Of a DNA stretch of 64,000 nucleotides, positions 8,602 through 17,287 are shown piece by piece. Made by a program: the position numbers and the translations under genes. The number at the start of each line of letters is the position of its first letter. Positions within the stretch are counted from its first letter, which is position 1. The stretch comes from Nocardia sp. CY41 (GTDB lineage: Bacteria; Actinomycetota; Actinomycetes; Mycobacteriales; Mycobacteriaceae): positions 124,001-188,000 of the forward strand of contig NZ_VUOS01000006.1 in assembly GCF_009829325.1 (NCBI RefSeq), given 5' to 3'. The notes below the pieces were generated by a model. It was not told where the DNA came from. It worked only from the letters and a program-made list of their open reading frames with translations, and did no database searches.

Positions 8602-9237
8602 CTAACCAGGCTTGCGGCCCAGCACCCGGAACACGACACCGCCACGGCCCGTGCGGTCGGCGTAGTCGATGGCGAACCCCGCATCGGTGAAGTAGGCGAC
8701 AGGCTCACGAGTCAGATAGTCCGCTGCCATCCGCACAGTCAGCGGCTCAACCCACCGCATCACCGCCGCGACCGCCCGTGATCGGGCCGGGCCGTGCTCG
8801 ACTGCGACGAAAATCCCGCCCGGGCGCAGCACCCGCCACGCCGCCCGCGCCGCGGCCGCCGGATCCGGGATCGTGCAGAAGGTGTAGGTGGAGACCACCG
8901 TTTCCGCCGAGGACTCGGGCAGGTCGAGCTGCTGCACATCACCATGGCGCAGTTCCACCGGCACCGCCGCCACCCTCGAGCGCGCGAGTGCGAGCATCGG
9001 CTCGGACAGATCCACCCCGATCACGCGGGTCACCCCGGCACCGTAGAGGGGCAGGTTCAACCCGCTGCCCACGCCGATCTCGACCACCACCCCACGCGCC
9101 TGCTCGACCGCCCACCGGCGGGCATTGCCCATCAGGAAGCGTTCCGACCACCCGATCTGCCGGTCGTATCCAGCGGCGAGGCGATCGAACACCCGCTGCA
9201 CGTGACCCAATTCATCCCGCGTGGCCTCACCCGACAT
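8602..9237 (-). CDS. Class I SAM-dependent methyltransferase (UbiE-like)
   Basis: A 211-residue methyltransferase. Motif I is VVVEIGVGSGLNLPLY (residues ~50-65), followed by GVDLSEPML (motif II acid) and VVSTYTFCTIPD (motif IV). VLRPGGIFVAVEHG is the post-motif strand. This is the Methyltransf_11/UbiE pattern used on quinones, lipids or small molecules; the substrate cannot be told. The ATG at 9237 is preferred over the longer frame to 9318 because the family start 'ahvqrvFDrlA..YD' lies just after it. Between the two inverted lpqS operons it may have been carried along with the duplication, but no second copy is seen. Confidence 0.75.
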   Translation of the reverse strand: MSGEATRDELGHVQRVFDRLAAGYDRQIGWSERFLMGNARRWAVEQARGVVVEIGVGSGLNLPLYGAGVTRVIGVDLSEPMLALARSRVAAVPVELRHGDVQQLDLPESSAETVVSTYTFCTIPDPAAAARAAWRVLRPGGIFVAVEHGPARSRAVAAVMRWVEPLTVRMAADYLTREPVAYFTDAGFAIDYADRTGRGGVVFRVLGRKPG

Positions 9238-9543
9238 GCACCTACTCAACCGCTTCCGACCACCGCGGCGCATCCGGGAACTCCCTGAAATCGACACCGC
9301 TGTGCTCCCGGCCTGCACATGCTCGAGCGAGCGTACCGTCGGAACTTTTGCTCATCGGCTGCTACCACGACCGCAGCACATGACCGGCGACCCGGTCGCG
9401 CCGAATACGGCATGGCGTGCTGGTCAGCTCGGACCATCTGCATCGCGCGGGCCCGGTTCCGGTCTACGGAGAAGCTCAGCAGGTGAGCAGGCGATACGGT
9501 TGCACTGCCCCTCCGCCGACTTGTGGCTCGCCGCAGAGCGGCG
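9238..9543. other. Gene-free stretch
   Basis: No frame with a ribosome site or recognisable sequence on either strand. It separates the methyltransferase from a short minus-strand frame at 9544-9723. Confidence 0.35.
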
Positions 9544-9723
9544 TCAGTGAGCCAGGGGGCGGAAAGTGATCATCAGGTATTTGTCCCGGTCGTGCGAGGG
9601 ATTCGAGGTTTCGGGTTCGCCGGTGAGGATGGCGTGGACCTCGTCACACAGCAGAGAGACTATGGATACAGGTAGTAGATTGTCTCGCGAGGTGTGGGCA
9701 GTCCCGCTTCGGCGCTGGCGCAC
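9544..9723 (-). CDS. Short hypothetical protein, possibly a gene fragment
   Basis: A 59-codon frame from GTG at 9723, in frame after a stop. The product reads VRQRRSGTAHTSRDNLLP..., continues through CDEVHAILTGEPETS and ends DRDKYLMITFRPLAH. The amphipathic, natural-looking composition suggests real coding history. No ribosome site stands out and I do not recognise the family. It could be the C-terminal remnant of a longer gene, as the surrounding island is full of truncated genes. Confidence 0.3.
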   Translation of the reverse strand: MRQRRSGTAHTSRDNLLPVSIVSLLCDEVHAILTGEPETSNPSHDRDKYLMITFRPLAH

Positions 9724-9772
9724 CTACGAGGCGAGAATCGTCTGATCTATTCGATGAACGGAGGTGGTACGG

Positions 9773-9922
9773 GTGAATGCGATGATCGACCGAGCCGATT
9801 GCGTCCCAGGGGCGACAATGTCCTTCTGGATGGCGGTCAATTCGCCGACGTGCCATCTGCGGGATCAGCCTTTTGCCCGCGCATGCCCCCATCTCCCTGT
9901 TCCCGCAATGGGCGCACCGTGA
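9773..9922 (+). CDS. Small Cys-containing ORF coupled to lpqS copy 2
   Basis: A 49-residue frame from GTG at 9773, with a strong GGAGGT site seven bases upstream. Its TGA (9920-9922) overlaps the ATG of lpqS copy 2 in a TGATG junction, which suggests translational coupling. The product starts VNAMIDRADCVPGATMSF and has three cysteines. It vaguely recalls the N-terminal extension of lpqS copy 1 (DRQFTAKA versus RDQPFARA). It may be the detached 5' part of that extension or a leader peptide. No homologue is recognised. Confidence 0.4.
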   Translation: MNAMIDRADCVPGATMSFWMAVNSPTCHLRDQPFARACPHLPVPAMGAP

Positions 9923-10341
9923 TGCTCCTCAACCGGCTGCGGCGTCCGTCGGTGGTGGTGGCACTGCTGATGGCGGTGCTGCTCGTTGCCCCGACCATCG
10001 ACTGCGCGCTGCTCGGCGGCGACAAACATCTGCACATCGGTGTCGCCGCCGCCACCGCTTCGACGGGCGCTTCGCACGATCATCACGCCGACCGCGCGGT
10101 CGGTCATGTGACTGATGACTGTGATCAGCACATGAGTCATTGCATCGTGAAGTCGGTGCTGGGCTCCGGTGCGGGACTTCTCCTGCCGTTGCTGTGGCTG
10201 GTGCTGGCGGCAGTCACGGCGGTCGGTACCGCCTACCTCATGTCAGCGGGCATCGGTGGTGTTCGGGGGCCACCGATGGGCCCCGTACCCGTGCTCAACG
10301 GGCAGGACATCCTCACCAGATTCTGTATCGCCCGACGCTGA
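9922..10341 (+). CDS. lpqS: LpqS-like copper-regulon membrane protein, copy 2
   Basis: A 139-residue paralogue of the protein at 7454-8047, in the opposite orientation. It has a signal-anchor helix ([20 protein letters not shown], near residues 12-31), a His-rich outer part (DKHLHIG, HDHHAD), then CDQHMSHC. A second hydrophobic helix lies near residues 85-110 and the tail is [10 protein letters not shown]. The CxxHxxHC block and the tail are the parts best kept between copies, so they are probably functional; Cu(I) binding is inferred. It lacks the N-terminal extension of copy 1. The ATG at 9922 overlaps the stop of the small ORF upstream; a GTG at 9919 is also possible. It is followed by cysK2 and an MFS gene, as in the mycobacterial lpqS operon. 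Confidence 0.65.
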   Translation: MLLNRLRRPSVVVALLMAVLLVAPTIDCALLGGDKHLHIGVAAATASTGASHDHHADRAVGHVTDDCDQHMSHCIVKSVLGSGAGLLLPLLWLVLAAVTAVGTAYLMSAGIGGVRGPPMGPVPVLNGQDILTRFCIARR

Positions 10342-10442
10342 TCGGTCAGCGCCAGGTCGACGTGTCTTCGTCGGCCAGTGTTCGCTGCCCGCTCAACGTC
10401 TCACCGCGCCTTGCAGCGGTTCGGATACAGAAAGCGACAGTC

Positions 10443-11558
10443 ATGAACAACGTGGTCTTCGGCAAGCTCGCCGAGACATCTTTTGCTCCGGTAGTCGCGG
10501 GGGAGCCCAGTTCCCTGGTCGGAAACACCCCCGTCCTGTGGGTGGGTGCGCCATTGGCGCCCGCCGGGCGAGGGTTCTGGGCCAAATTGGAGGGGTTCAA
10601 TCCTGGCGGGATGAAGGATCGGCCCGCACTGCATATGGTGCGGCGCGCCAAGGAACTAGGTGATCTGGCACCCGGAGCGCGCATTATCGAGTCCACCAGC
10701 GGGACTCTCGGATTGGGTCTGGCGCTGGCGGGAACGGTGTATCGCCATCCGGTGACCGTGGTCACCGATCCGGGCCTGGAGCCGATCGTCGCGCGCATGC
10801 TGGCGGTCTACGGGGCACGGGTCGAACTCGTGGCCGAGCCCCATCCCAGTGGCGGCTGGCAGCAGGCGCGACGCGGCCGCGTCGCTGAACTGCTGGCTCT
10901 CGAGCCCGGCGCCTGGTGCCCTGAGCAGTACAGCAATCCCGATAACGTCGAGGGCTATGAATCCATGGCCTTCGAACTGCTCCAGCAGCTAGGTGGTGTC
11001 GATGTACTGGTGTGCTCGGTGGGCACGGGAGGCCACTCGGCTGGAGTGGCTCGGGTGCTACGCCGGTTCAACCCCGACATGACACTGATCGGGGTGGACA
11101 CTGTCGCCTCGACGATCTTCGGCCAGCCCGCGGGCACCAGATTGATGCGCGGCCTGGGTTCCAGCATTTTCCCGAAGAACGTCGACTACGGCGCGTTCGA
11201 CGAAGTGCACTGGGTGGCGCCGTCGGAGGCGGTATGGGCATGCCGGACTCTGGCGGGCACGCACTACGCCACCGGCGGATGGAGCGTCGGCGCCGTCGCG
11301 TTGGTCGCCGGGTGGGCAGCGCGTATCCACTCCGCAGACACACGGATCGCGGCGGTGTTCCCGGATGGGCCGCAACGCTATTTCGACACCATCTACAACG
11401 ACGACTACTGCGACGAGCACGGCCTGCTCGATGCCGACCCGCCGATCGAACCGGATGTCATCGAACATCCTGCCGCGCGGGTGGTGCACTCGTGGACCCG
11501 CTGCAGTTCTGTCATCGCTCCCCACGCTCAGGTTTCTGCAGGAGACAGCGCATCGTGA
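10443..11558 (+). CDS. cysK2: CysK2-like PLP-dependent sulfocysteine/cysteine synthase, copy 2
   Basis: A 371-residue fold-type II PLP enzyme, paralogue of the gene at 6220-7347. Key blocks are the same: [19 protein letters not shown] at the start, the PLP lysine in [55 protein letters not shown] and the C-terminal [15 protein letters not shown]. This fits CysK2 of mycobacteria (S-sulfocysteine formation). The start at 10443 has the same CGACAGTC leader as copy 1. The TGA (11556-11558) overlaps the GTG of the MFS gene, so the two are co-translated. Copy divergence is concentrated in the N-terminal 30 residues and the last 20. Confidence 0.8.
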   Translation: MNNVVFGKLAETSFAPVVAGEPSSLVGNTPVLWVGAPLAPAGRGFWAKLEGFNPGGMKDRPALHMVRRAKELGDLAPGARIIESTSGTLGLGLALAGTVYRHPVTVVTDPGLEPIVARMLAVYGARVELVAEPHPSGGWQQARRGRVAELLALEPGAWCPEQYSNPDNVEGYESMAFELLQQLGGVDVLVCSVGTGGHSAGVARVLRRFNPDMTLIGVDTVASTIFGQPAGTRLMRGLGSSIFPKNVDYGAFDEVHWVAPSEAVWACRTLAGTHYATGGWSVGAVALVAGWAARIHSADTRIAAVFPDGPQRYFDTIYNDDYCDEHGLLDADPPIEPDVIEHPAARVVHSWTRCSSVIAPHAQVSAGDSAS

Positions 11559-12868
11559 CCGTGTTCCGGAAGTTCCGCAGCTTCGATCTCGCGGCGCGAC
11601 TGCTGATGGTCAACCAGTTCGGCATCAACCTCGGGTTCTACATGTTGATGCCATACCTGGCGGGCTACCTCGCCGGCCCGCTCGGGTTGGCCGCATGGGC
11701 GGTCGGGCTGGTGCTCGGCGTGCGCAACTTTTCCCAACAGGGCATGTTCCTGATAGGCGGCACGCTTGCCGACCGACTCGGCTACAAACCTCTGATCGTC
11801 GCGGGGTGTCTGCTGCGAACCGGCGGTTTTGCACTGCTGGTATTCGCTACATCGCTGCCAGGGTTACTGGTCGCTTCCGCGGCCACGGGGTTCGCCGGAG
11901 CGTTGTTCAATCCAGCCGTGCGCGCATACCTGGCGGCTGACACCGGAGATCGCCGTGTGGAAGCGTTCGCGGTGTTCAACATCTTCTATCAAGCAGGAAT
12001 CCTCGCCGGACCGCTGGTTGGGCTGGCGTTGATGGCCGTGGACTTCCAAGTAACGGCTGCTGCCGCGGCGGCGGTGTTCGCGGCGCTGACGGTAGCGCAG
12101 CTGTTTGCTCTACCGACTCGCCGCGGGGAGACCGGTGCCGAACATGCCTCGGTGCTCGACAACTGGCGCACCGTGGCGTCGAATCGCAGGTTCATCTGGT
12201 TCTCGTTGGCGATGATCGGCTCGTATGTGCTGTCGTTCCAGGTCTACCTCGCCTTGCCTCTTCAAGCCGAATACGTGGCAGGGGAGCGTTCTCAGGTCCT
12301 GGTGTCAGCGTTGTTCGTCGTCTCTGGTGTCGTAGCCGTCGCCGGGCAGCTGCGCATCACCTCCTGGTTCAGAGCACGCTGGGGAACCGGACGCAGCCTC
12401 GTGGTCGGCATGGCTATCCTGGCCGCGTCGTTCCTTCCTGTTCTCGTGGTTCCGGGATCCGGGCGATTCGGGAGCGCCGCGGCAGTTGTCGCGCTGCTGG
12501 TCTCGACTGCGTTGCTGGCGGTAGGTACCGCGGCGGTGTTCCCCTTCGAGATGGACACCGTCGTCTCTCTTGCCGACGGGAAGCTGGTAGCCACCCATTA
12601 CGGTTTCTACAACACCATCGTCGGCGTCGGTATCCTGGCGGGCAATCTCGCCACCGGTGCGGTGGTCGGTGCCGCGCGGTCCGCTGACGCGGACTGGGCG
12701 GTGTGGGCCGGGCTCAGCGCGATCGGGGCTATCGCCGCGGTTGCTTTGCACAGGCTGGACCGTGGGGCCGCTGATCTCCCCATCCGAGAAGGCGAACAAG
12801 CCACGCTTCGTGTGAGTGGTCGCCAAGCCCTCGACCGGGCAGCGCCGGAGCCGTCGTCACGGGCGTGA
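11555..12868 (+). CDS. MFS transporter of the lpqS-cysK2 operon
   Basis: A 437-residue carrier with about 12 membrane helices. The helix 2-3 loop has [13 protein letters not shown], the MFS signature. It starts with GTG at 11555 inside the stop of cysK2 (GTGA overlap). Position and family match Rv0849 of M. tuberculosis, the MFS gene behind cysK2 in the copper-responsive lpqS operon. Export of a sulfur compound or a metal-ligand complex made by CysK2 is a reasonable inference, unproven. The C-terminal ~40 residues are soluble. A broken hydrolase overlaps its end, and the copy 1 operon has no counterpart of this gene. Confidence 0.7.
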   Translation: MTVFRKFRSFDLAARLLMVNQFGINLGFYMLMPYLAGYLAGPLGLAAWAVGLVLGVRNFSQQGMFLIGGTLADRLGYKPLIVAGCLLRTGGFALLVFATSLPGLLVASAATGFAGALFNPAVRAYLAADTGDRRVEAFAVFNIFYQAGILAGPLVGLALMAVDFQVTAAAAAAVFAALTVAQLFALPTRRGETGAEHASVLDNWRTVASNRRFIWFSLAMIGSYVLSFQVYLALPLQAEYVAGERSQVLVSALFVVSGVVAVAGQLRITSWFRARWGTGRSLVVGMAILAASFLPVLVVPGSGRFGSAAAVVALLVSTALLAVGTAAVFPFEMDTVVSLADGKLVATHYGFYNTIVGVGILAGNLATGAVVGAARSADADWAVWAGLSAIGAIAAVALHRLDRGAADLPIREGEQATLRVSGRQALDRAAPEPSSRA

Positions 12869-13452
12869 CGGATGTCCGTTGCACGCCACCGTTGTCGGCG
12901 CTGGGCCTGCGCTCATCCTCATGCACGCCGGCGGACCGGATCACGAGAGCATGCTGCCGCTCGCCGAGCGACTGGCCGACCGTCACATGGTGGTGCTTCC
13001 GGATCTGCGCGGCTACGGCCGATCTGTCTGTACCGATCCAGCTCGGCATACCTTGGCCCAGTACTCCGCCGACCTCGTCTCCCTGCTGGACCATCTCGGG
13101 TTGCCGACTGCGGCATGCGGCGGTGCAGGTCTCGGCTCGACCATCACCCTTCGCGCCGCCGCGGAACACCCGCAGCGAGTGCACGCGGGTGTGTTGATCG
13201 GGGTCGAAGACATCGAGGACGATGCGGCGAAAGAGGAGGAAATCCGGTTCCTGGATGCTTCGCCGATCGGGTGGCGACGCACGGCATCGAGGCGGGATGG
13301 GCGCCGATCCTGGCCGGTTTCCCGCCTGTGGTCGGCGCTATGGTGCGTGACGCGATACCCCGATCGGATCCTGCGAGCATCGTCGCCGCCGCGGCCATTG
13401 GCCGTGAAAGATCTATTCGCGACGTCACCGAACTGGTCGCGATCCCCGCAGC
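12850..13452 (+). pseudogene. Alpha/beta hydrolase, frameshifted and 3'-truncated
   Basis: Frame one reads GCPLHATVVGAGPALILMHA (the 'G.G..lvllHG' block, oxyanion region), DRHMVVLPDLRGYGRS, LVSLLDHLGLPTAACGGAGL (nucleophile elbow position, here GGAGLGS instead of GxSxG), and EHPQRVHAGVLIG. Near 13260 the frame shifts to FADRVATHGIEAGW..., ending DPASIVAAAAIGR and DVTELVAIPA at about 13452. There the reading passes abruptly into the Rep sequence. The nucleophile serine is not in a GxSxG setting, and the catalytic acid and histidine are missing. The start overlaps the MFS stop, so it was once the fourth gene of the operon. It is related to the remnant at 2158-2455. Confidence 0.65.
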
Positions 13453-13459
13453 TACGACG

Positions 13460-14775
13460 GCGATCAGGACATCATGTCCGGCATCCGGGAAGTCGTCGGG
13501 GATCTGGGTCGCGAGATGCGCGAGAGTGGGTTTCGTGGTCGGCTGCCGGACTTGGACGTCAAACCGCAGGATCGGCGGCCGCGCTCCACTCGGCGCCAGC
13601 AGGATGTGCCGGATCTGCCGCGTAAGAAGGTCGCCAAGCACACCATCGGGGAGGCGTATGCGGGCAAGCACCGTCCGGGCATGTTCATCACCCTGACCAT
13701 GCCTTCCTACGGCGGCATCAACCGTTATGGCGCGCCATCGACCAGGACGGCAAAACCTGCTCCGACGGCTCCCCACGCAACCCGGACTCCTACGACTACA
13801 CGCGTGCGGCGCGGGACATCGTGCATTTCTCGGCGCTGTTCGATCGGTGGATCCAGAACCTGCGGCGCGCGGTGGGCTATGACGTGCAGTACTTCGCTAC
13901 CGTCGAACCGCAACGGCGGGGTGCCCCGCACCTGCATGTGTTGCTGCGCACCGACATCCCCCGCGAACTGATCCGCCGGGTCACCGCCGCGACTTACCAC
14001 CAGGTGTGGTGGCCGCACTTCGACCAACCGGTCTATGACGACGACCGGATGCCGGTCTGGGACAGGGCTGCGTTGACGTTCGTGGATCCGCGGTCGCGTC
14101 GGCCGCTGCCGGACTGGGAGAGCACGTTGGATGTCCTCGACACCGTCGACGATCTCGAGCCCGCGCACACGTTGCGGTTCGGTGAGCAGGTCGACCCCCC
14201 GGCACATCCGGGGTGTGGTGCCGGGTACGCAGGCGGACAAGACGATCGGCTACGTCACCAAGTATCTGACCAAGTCCATCGCCGAAGTGCTGCACACCGA
14301 ATCCGCGCGCACCGAGGCTCATTACGACCGGCTGCATGCGGAGTTGCAGCGCATCCCGTGCTCGCCGCGCTGTCCGGTCTGGCTGCGCTACGGCATCGTC
14401 CCGAAAGGCGCCAGCGACAGAGCCATTCCCGGCCGCTGTAAGGGCAAGGCGCACCGCCGAGACACCCTCGGACTGCCGGGCCGGCGGATCCTGGTTTCTC
14501 GGCGTTGGTCGGGCAAGACCCTGCCCGATCACAAGGCAGACCGCGCGGAGTTCGTTCGGCAACTGCTCGCCGATGTCGGCATCGTCAAACCCGACACCTC
14601 GCACCTGGTGGTCACCCCGGTCGAGCCTGGCGACCAGTCGGTCCCGCCGCGCGATCACCTGATCCTGGCCGCCATCGCCCAACGCACTCGATGGCGCGCG
14701 GAATACACCAATGCCCTGCTCGCCGCCGGGCTACCAGCACAACAGGAACATTCGGCAATTCGGCAAGCAGCATAG
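13460..14775 (+). pseudogene. Replication initiator (Rep) of an actinomycete integrative element, truncated with two frameshifts
   Basis: Three frames give one protein in order: STRRQQDVPDLPRKKV, RPGMFITLTMPSYGGIN (13460-13730). After a shift near 13735 come DYTRAARDIVHFSALFDRW, VGYDVQYFATVEPQRRGAPH and LHVLLRTDIPRELIRR. After a second shift in a C6 run near 14198 come ADKTIGYVTKYLTKSIAEVL, PCSPRCPVWLRYGI and GRRILVSRRWSGKTLPDHKA. This is the Rep family of conjugative-integrative elements such as pSAM2-type AICEs. HLHVLL is part of the HUH-like His block and YVTKYLTKS holds the tyrosine region. The N-terminal ~150-200 residues are missing, replaced by hydrolase debris. Xis and Int follow directly. 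The element cannot replicate unless the frameshifts are base-calling errors. Confidence 0.75.
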
Positions 14776-14787
14776 GAGGAGACTGCG

Positions 14788-15003
14788 ATGGAGCTGAATG
14801 AGCTACTGGGGACCACGTGGTACACGACCGAGGAGGTCGCGCAGATGCTGCACGTGGATGCGTCGAGCCTTCGGCGGTGGCGGACTGCTCGCCCGCCGCA
14901 AGGGCCGCCGTTCGTGCAGGTCTCCGATCGGGTGGTCCGCTACAGCCGCACCGACGTGGAGGCGTACATGCGGGCCAAGCGTGTCGACCCGGCGGCGGCG
15001 TGA
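14788..15003 (+). CDS. xis: Excisionase-like MerR-type HTH protein
   Basis: A 71-residue protein. TTEEVAQMLHVDASSLRRW is a winged-helix excisionase/MerR-like recognition unit (HTH_17), and VSDRVVRYSRTDVEAYMRA is the wing and C-terminal helix. In actinomycete integrative elements this gene sits between rep and int and controls the direction of site-specific recombination. A GGAGGAG site precedes the ATG at good spacing. The stop overlaps the ATG of the integrase (TGATG), so the two are translated together. The protein appears intact. Confidence 0.85.
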   Translation: MELNELLGTTWYTTEEVAQMLHVDASSLRRWRTARPPQGPPFVQVSDRVVRYSRTDVEAYMRAKRVDPAAA

Positions 15004-16208
15004 TGGCCGAACAGGTGCATGTCCTCCCGCTGGGTGTGGCGCTGCGGGCCGACGTTGAAGTTCGGCAACGCGCCAAGCCGTACCGCGCCCGGGTCCGCTG
15101 GGTTGATCCGGCCACGAGGAAACGCCCCTCGGTGTCGGAAGCGTTCGAGACCCGGGAGGAAGCCGACGAGTGGATCGATCGCATTCGGCAGGCTGCGGCG
15201 CGGGGTGTCGATCCGAAGATGGCCACGGCGACGCTGGCTGACTACGGGAGGGTCAGCCTTGAACTGGCGTTGCGCGGCATTGAGCCGAAGACCCGCGATC
15301 CGTACTTGGCGGGCTGGCGCCGGCGGGTGCTGCCCACGGTCGGGCACCTGCCCGTCACCATGATTACGGCTGGTGTGGCCGACCGTGCGGTGGGAGCCTG
15401 GATCGCGGACGGGTGCAGCAAATCGACGGTGAAGAACACCCTGGCGGTGTGGGGCCGCGTGATGGACCAGGCGGTCCGTGATGAGCTGATCGACCGCAAT
15501 CCGGTACAGGTGACCGGCTGGCAACGGCAGTTCGCGCAGGTCGAGGACGAGTCGGAAGACCCGCGCGCGCTCGCTGTGCCCGATTGGCAGACGCTTACCG
15601 CCTTGGCGGATGCGCTGGTGGCGGCGTCGGCCGACAACTACCGCGGTTGGGGTGAAGTGGTGCTCTTCGCCGCGTGCACCGCCACCCGTATCGGAGAGGT
15701 CTCCGGCTGCCGGGTCACCGATATCGACGTGGATGACTGGGTGTGGACGCTGCGACGGCAAACCACTCCCGGACCGGGCGGGATGCAGGACAAGGGCACG
15801 AAAGGCAAACGGGCGCGCAAGATTCCGATCATCGCGGAACTTCCTCCGCTCGTGTCTCGCCGGATCGCCGCGATAGGGGACAAGCCGGAGGCACGGTTGT
15901 TCGTCGGCCCCCGCGGCGGACGCATCTCCACCGGGGTCCTGCGGCGGGCGACGCACTGGGACGACGTGGTCGCCGCCTTGGGCTACGAGCATCTGCGGCG
16001 GCACGGGCTCCGGCACACCGGGCTGACGTGGTTCGCCGACGCGGGTGTGCCGGTGCATCGGCTCCAGAAGATCGCCGGACACCGCGATCCCCGGATCACC
16101 GAGCGCTACCTACACCCGGACATCAAGTCCTTGCAGGATGACGGCAACCTGCTCTCGCAGCATCTACGGTCCCCACGTGGTCCCCAACTCCGCGTGGTCG
16201 GCGAATGA
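15003..16208 (+). CDS. int: Tyrosine recombinase/integrase
   Basis: A 401-residue site-specific integrase. Residues ~25-60 are an Arm-DNA-type domain (RAKPYRARVRWVDPATRK). Residues ~75-175 form the SAM-like core-binding domain. The catalytic domain starts near residue 195. Catalytic residues are visible: Arg in CTATRIGEVSG, Lys region DKGTKGKRARKIPI, His-x-x-Arg in RRHGLRHTGLTW, His in IAGHRDPRITERYLHP and Tyr in ERYLH. The gene appears complete. Its stop lies 43 bases from the 3' end of tRNA-Pro(GGG), the usual attachment site arrangement. The ATG at 15003 overlaps the xis stop. It presumably drove insertion of the island at lower coordinates. Confidence 0.9.
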   Translation: MAEQVHVLPLGVALRADVEVRQRAKPYRARVRWVDPATRKRPSVSEAFETREEADEWIDRIRQAAARGVDPKMATATLADYGRVSLELALRGIEPKTRDPYLAGWRRRVLPTVGHLPVTMITAGVADRAVGAWIADGCSKSTVKNTLAVWGRVMDQAVRDELIDRNPVQVTGWQRQFAQVEDESEDPRALAVPDWQTLTALADALVAASADNYRGWGEVVLFAACTATRIGEVSGCRVTDIDVDDWVWTLRRQTTPGPGGMQDKGTKGKRARKIPIIAELPPLVSRRIAAIGDKPEARLFVGPRGGRISTGVLRRATHWDDVVAALGYEHLRRHGLRHTGLTWFADAGVPVHRLQKIAGHRDPRITERYLHPDIKSLQDDGNLLSQHLRSPRGPQLRVVGE

Positions 16209-16244
16209 AGAAAGCCCCTCCGACGCTGGTCAGAGGGGCTTTCT
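16209..16244. terminator. Bidirectional terminator between int and tRNA-Pro
   Basis: A 12-bp stem (AGAAAGCCCCTC with GAGGGGCTTTCT) and 12-base loop, with A and T runs on its two sides. It can end int transcription on the plus strand and the tRNA transcript on the minus strand. Confidence 0.85.
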
Positions 16245-16250
16245 CGTCTG

Positions 16251-16324
16251 TCGGGCTGACAGGATTTGAACCTGCGACCACTTGACCCCCAGTCAAGTGC
16301 GCTACCAAACTGCGCCACAGCCCG
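16251..16324 (-). tRNA. tRNA-Pro (anticodon GGG), with element attachment site
   Basis: A 74-base cloverleaf on the minus strand. The acceptor stem is CGGGCTG / CAGCCCG with discriminator A. The anticodon stem is CTTGA / TCAAG with loop CTGGGGG, giving anticodon GGG at 16290-16288. The T loop is GTTCAAATC. CCA is not encoded. The 3' end faces the integrase gene, the classical attachment site for tyrosine-integrase elements. I looked for a second copy of the 3' tRNA segment, which would mark the other end of the island, and did not find one in 1-16250. The far boundary is probably outside the window or has decayed. Confidence 0.95.
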
Positions 16325-16483
16325 TTGCGTCCGCTGTGCGGGCGCTCGAAGAGATTACCGCACGAGGGTAGGGCGGTGCTAATCGCCTAGTCAGAGTGGG
16401 TTGTGATGCCTGGCGGGGTGGGTGGTGGCTTGGGCTCGCGGGTGCGGGCGGGGGCCGTGGCGCGGGGCTGAAGGCGGGGGCGC

Positions 16484-17287
16484 TCAGCGATAGTCGTCCA
16501 CGTGGTCTACCGCCCACTGGGCGAAGGTGCGGGCGGGGGTGCCGGTGATCGACTCGGAAGTGGGGCCGACGGGGCTCGGTTCCGTTCCGGCCTTCGCCCA
16601 CAGGTCGAGGACCGGGCGGTAGTAGAGGTCGGCCGCTTCCTCGTAGCTCAGTTCGATCAGGTTGATTCGCTCGCCCAGGGCGGCGGCGATGGCGGCGACC
16701 TGCTGGCGATGCGACAGGGATTCCGGGCCGGTCAGCGGGTAGATTTTGCCCGCGTGGGAGGGGTCGTCGAGCGCTGCGATGGCCGCGGCGGCGATGTCGG
16801 CCTCGTGGATCGGGGTCAGTTGCAGGTCCGGGAAGGGGACGCGGACGACGCGGTCGGCCTTGATGGTGGAGAACCAGAAGCGAGCGTTGGCCGCGAAGGC
16901 ACCGGGCCGCAGGACGGTCAACGGCAGGCCGGATGCGCGCAGCGGGTTCTCGACCGCGAGATGCCTTGCCCCGATGGGGTTGTGGTCGTTCTCGGCCGCG
17001 ATGGAGGACAGCAACACGATGTGGGCGACTCCGACGGCCTTCGCGGCGTCGACGAAGTTGTCGATGCCCTCGGCGGCGGCGTAGCAGAAGATTTTGTCGA
17101 CACCCGTGAGGGCGGCGGTGACCGATTCGGGTTCGGTCAGGTCGAGCCCGACGAGGTCGACGCCGTCCGGCACGGTGGTTTCGGCCGGTTGGGAACTTGC
17201 CGCCCGTACCGGCTTTCCGGCTTCGCGCAGTTGATCGACGACGGCGCGGCCGACGATGCCGCGAACGCCGGTGACGAGGTAGGTCAT
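16484..17287 (-). CDS. NmrA/NAD(P)H-binding family oxidoreductase-like protein
   Basis: A 267-residue Rossmann protein of the atypical short-chain (NmrA/YtfG) type. The cofactor loop is YLVTGVRGIVGRAVVDQL at the start. VDLVGLDLTEP gives the acid/adenine pocket, and HIVLLSSIAAEND lies at the position of the usual serine. HLAVENPLRASGLPLTVLRP is the typical 'E..l..sgl..tilRPg' segment. Such proteins act as quinone reductases or redox sensors; the substrate is not known. AAGGAG precedes the start. The ATG overlaps the TGA of the TetR gene upstream (ATGA), so the two are co-translated and the TetR protein probably controls this gene. Confidence 0.75.
   Translation of the reverse strand: MTYLVTGVRGIVGRAVVDQLREAGKPVRAASSQPAETTVPDGVDLVGLDLTEPESVTAALTGVDKIFCYAAAEGIDNFVDAAKAVGVAHIVLLSSIAAENDHNPIGARHLAVENPLRASGLPLTVLRPGAFAANARFWFSTIKADRVVRVPFPDLQLTPIHEADIAAAAIAALDDPSHAGKIYPLTGPESLSHRQQVAAIAAALGERINLIELSYEEAADLYYRPVLDLWAKAGTEPSPVGPTSESITGTPARTFAQWAVDHVDDYR

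Noticed and set aside
9660..9922. RicR-type operator before lpqS copy 2
   Set aside because: No TACCC/GGGTA palindrome could be found in the upstream region of this copy.
14190..14205. Programmed frameshift in the Rep gene at the C6 run
   Set aside because: A second frameshift elsewhere and the missing N-terminus make decay or base-calling error more likely than regulated frameshifting.
1..16250. Second attachment site (copy of the tRNA-Pro 3' end)
   Set aside because: Searched by eye for the AGGATTTGAACC core and its neighbours and did not find another copy in this interval.
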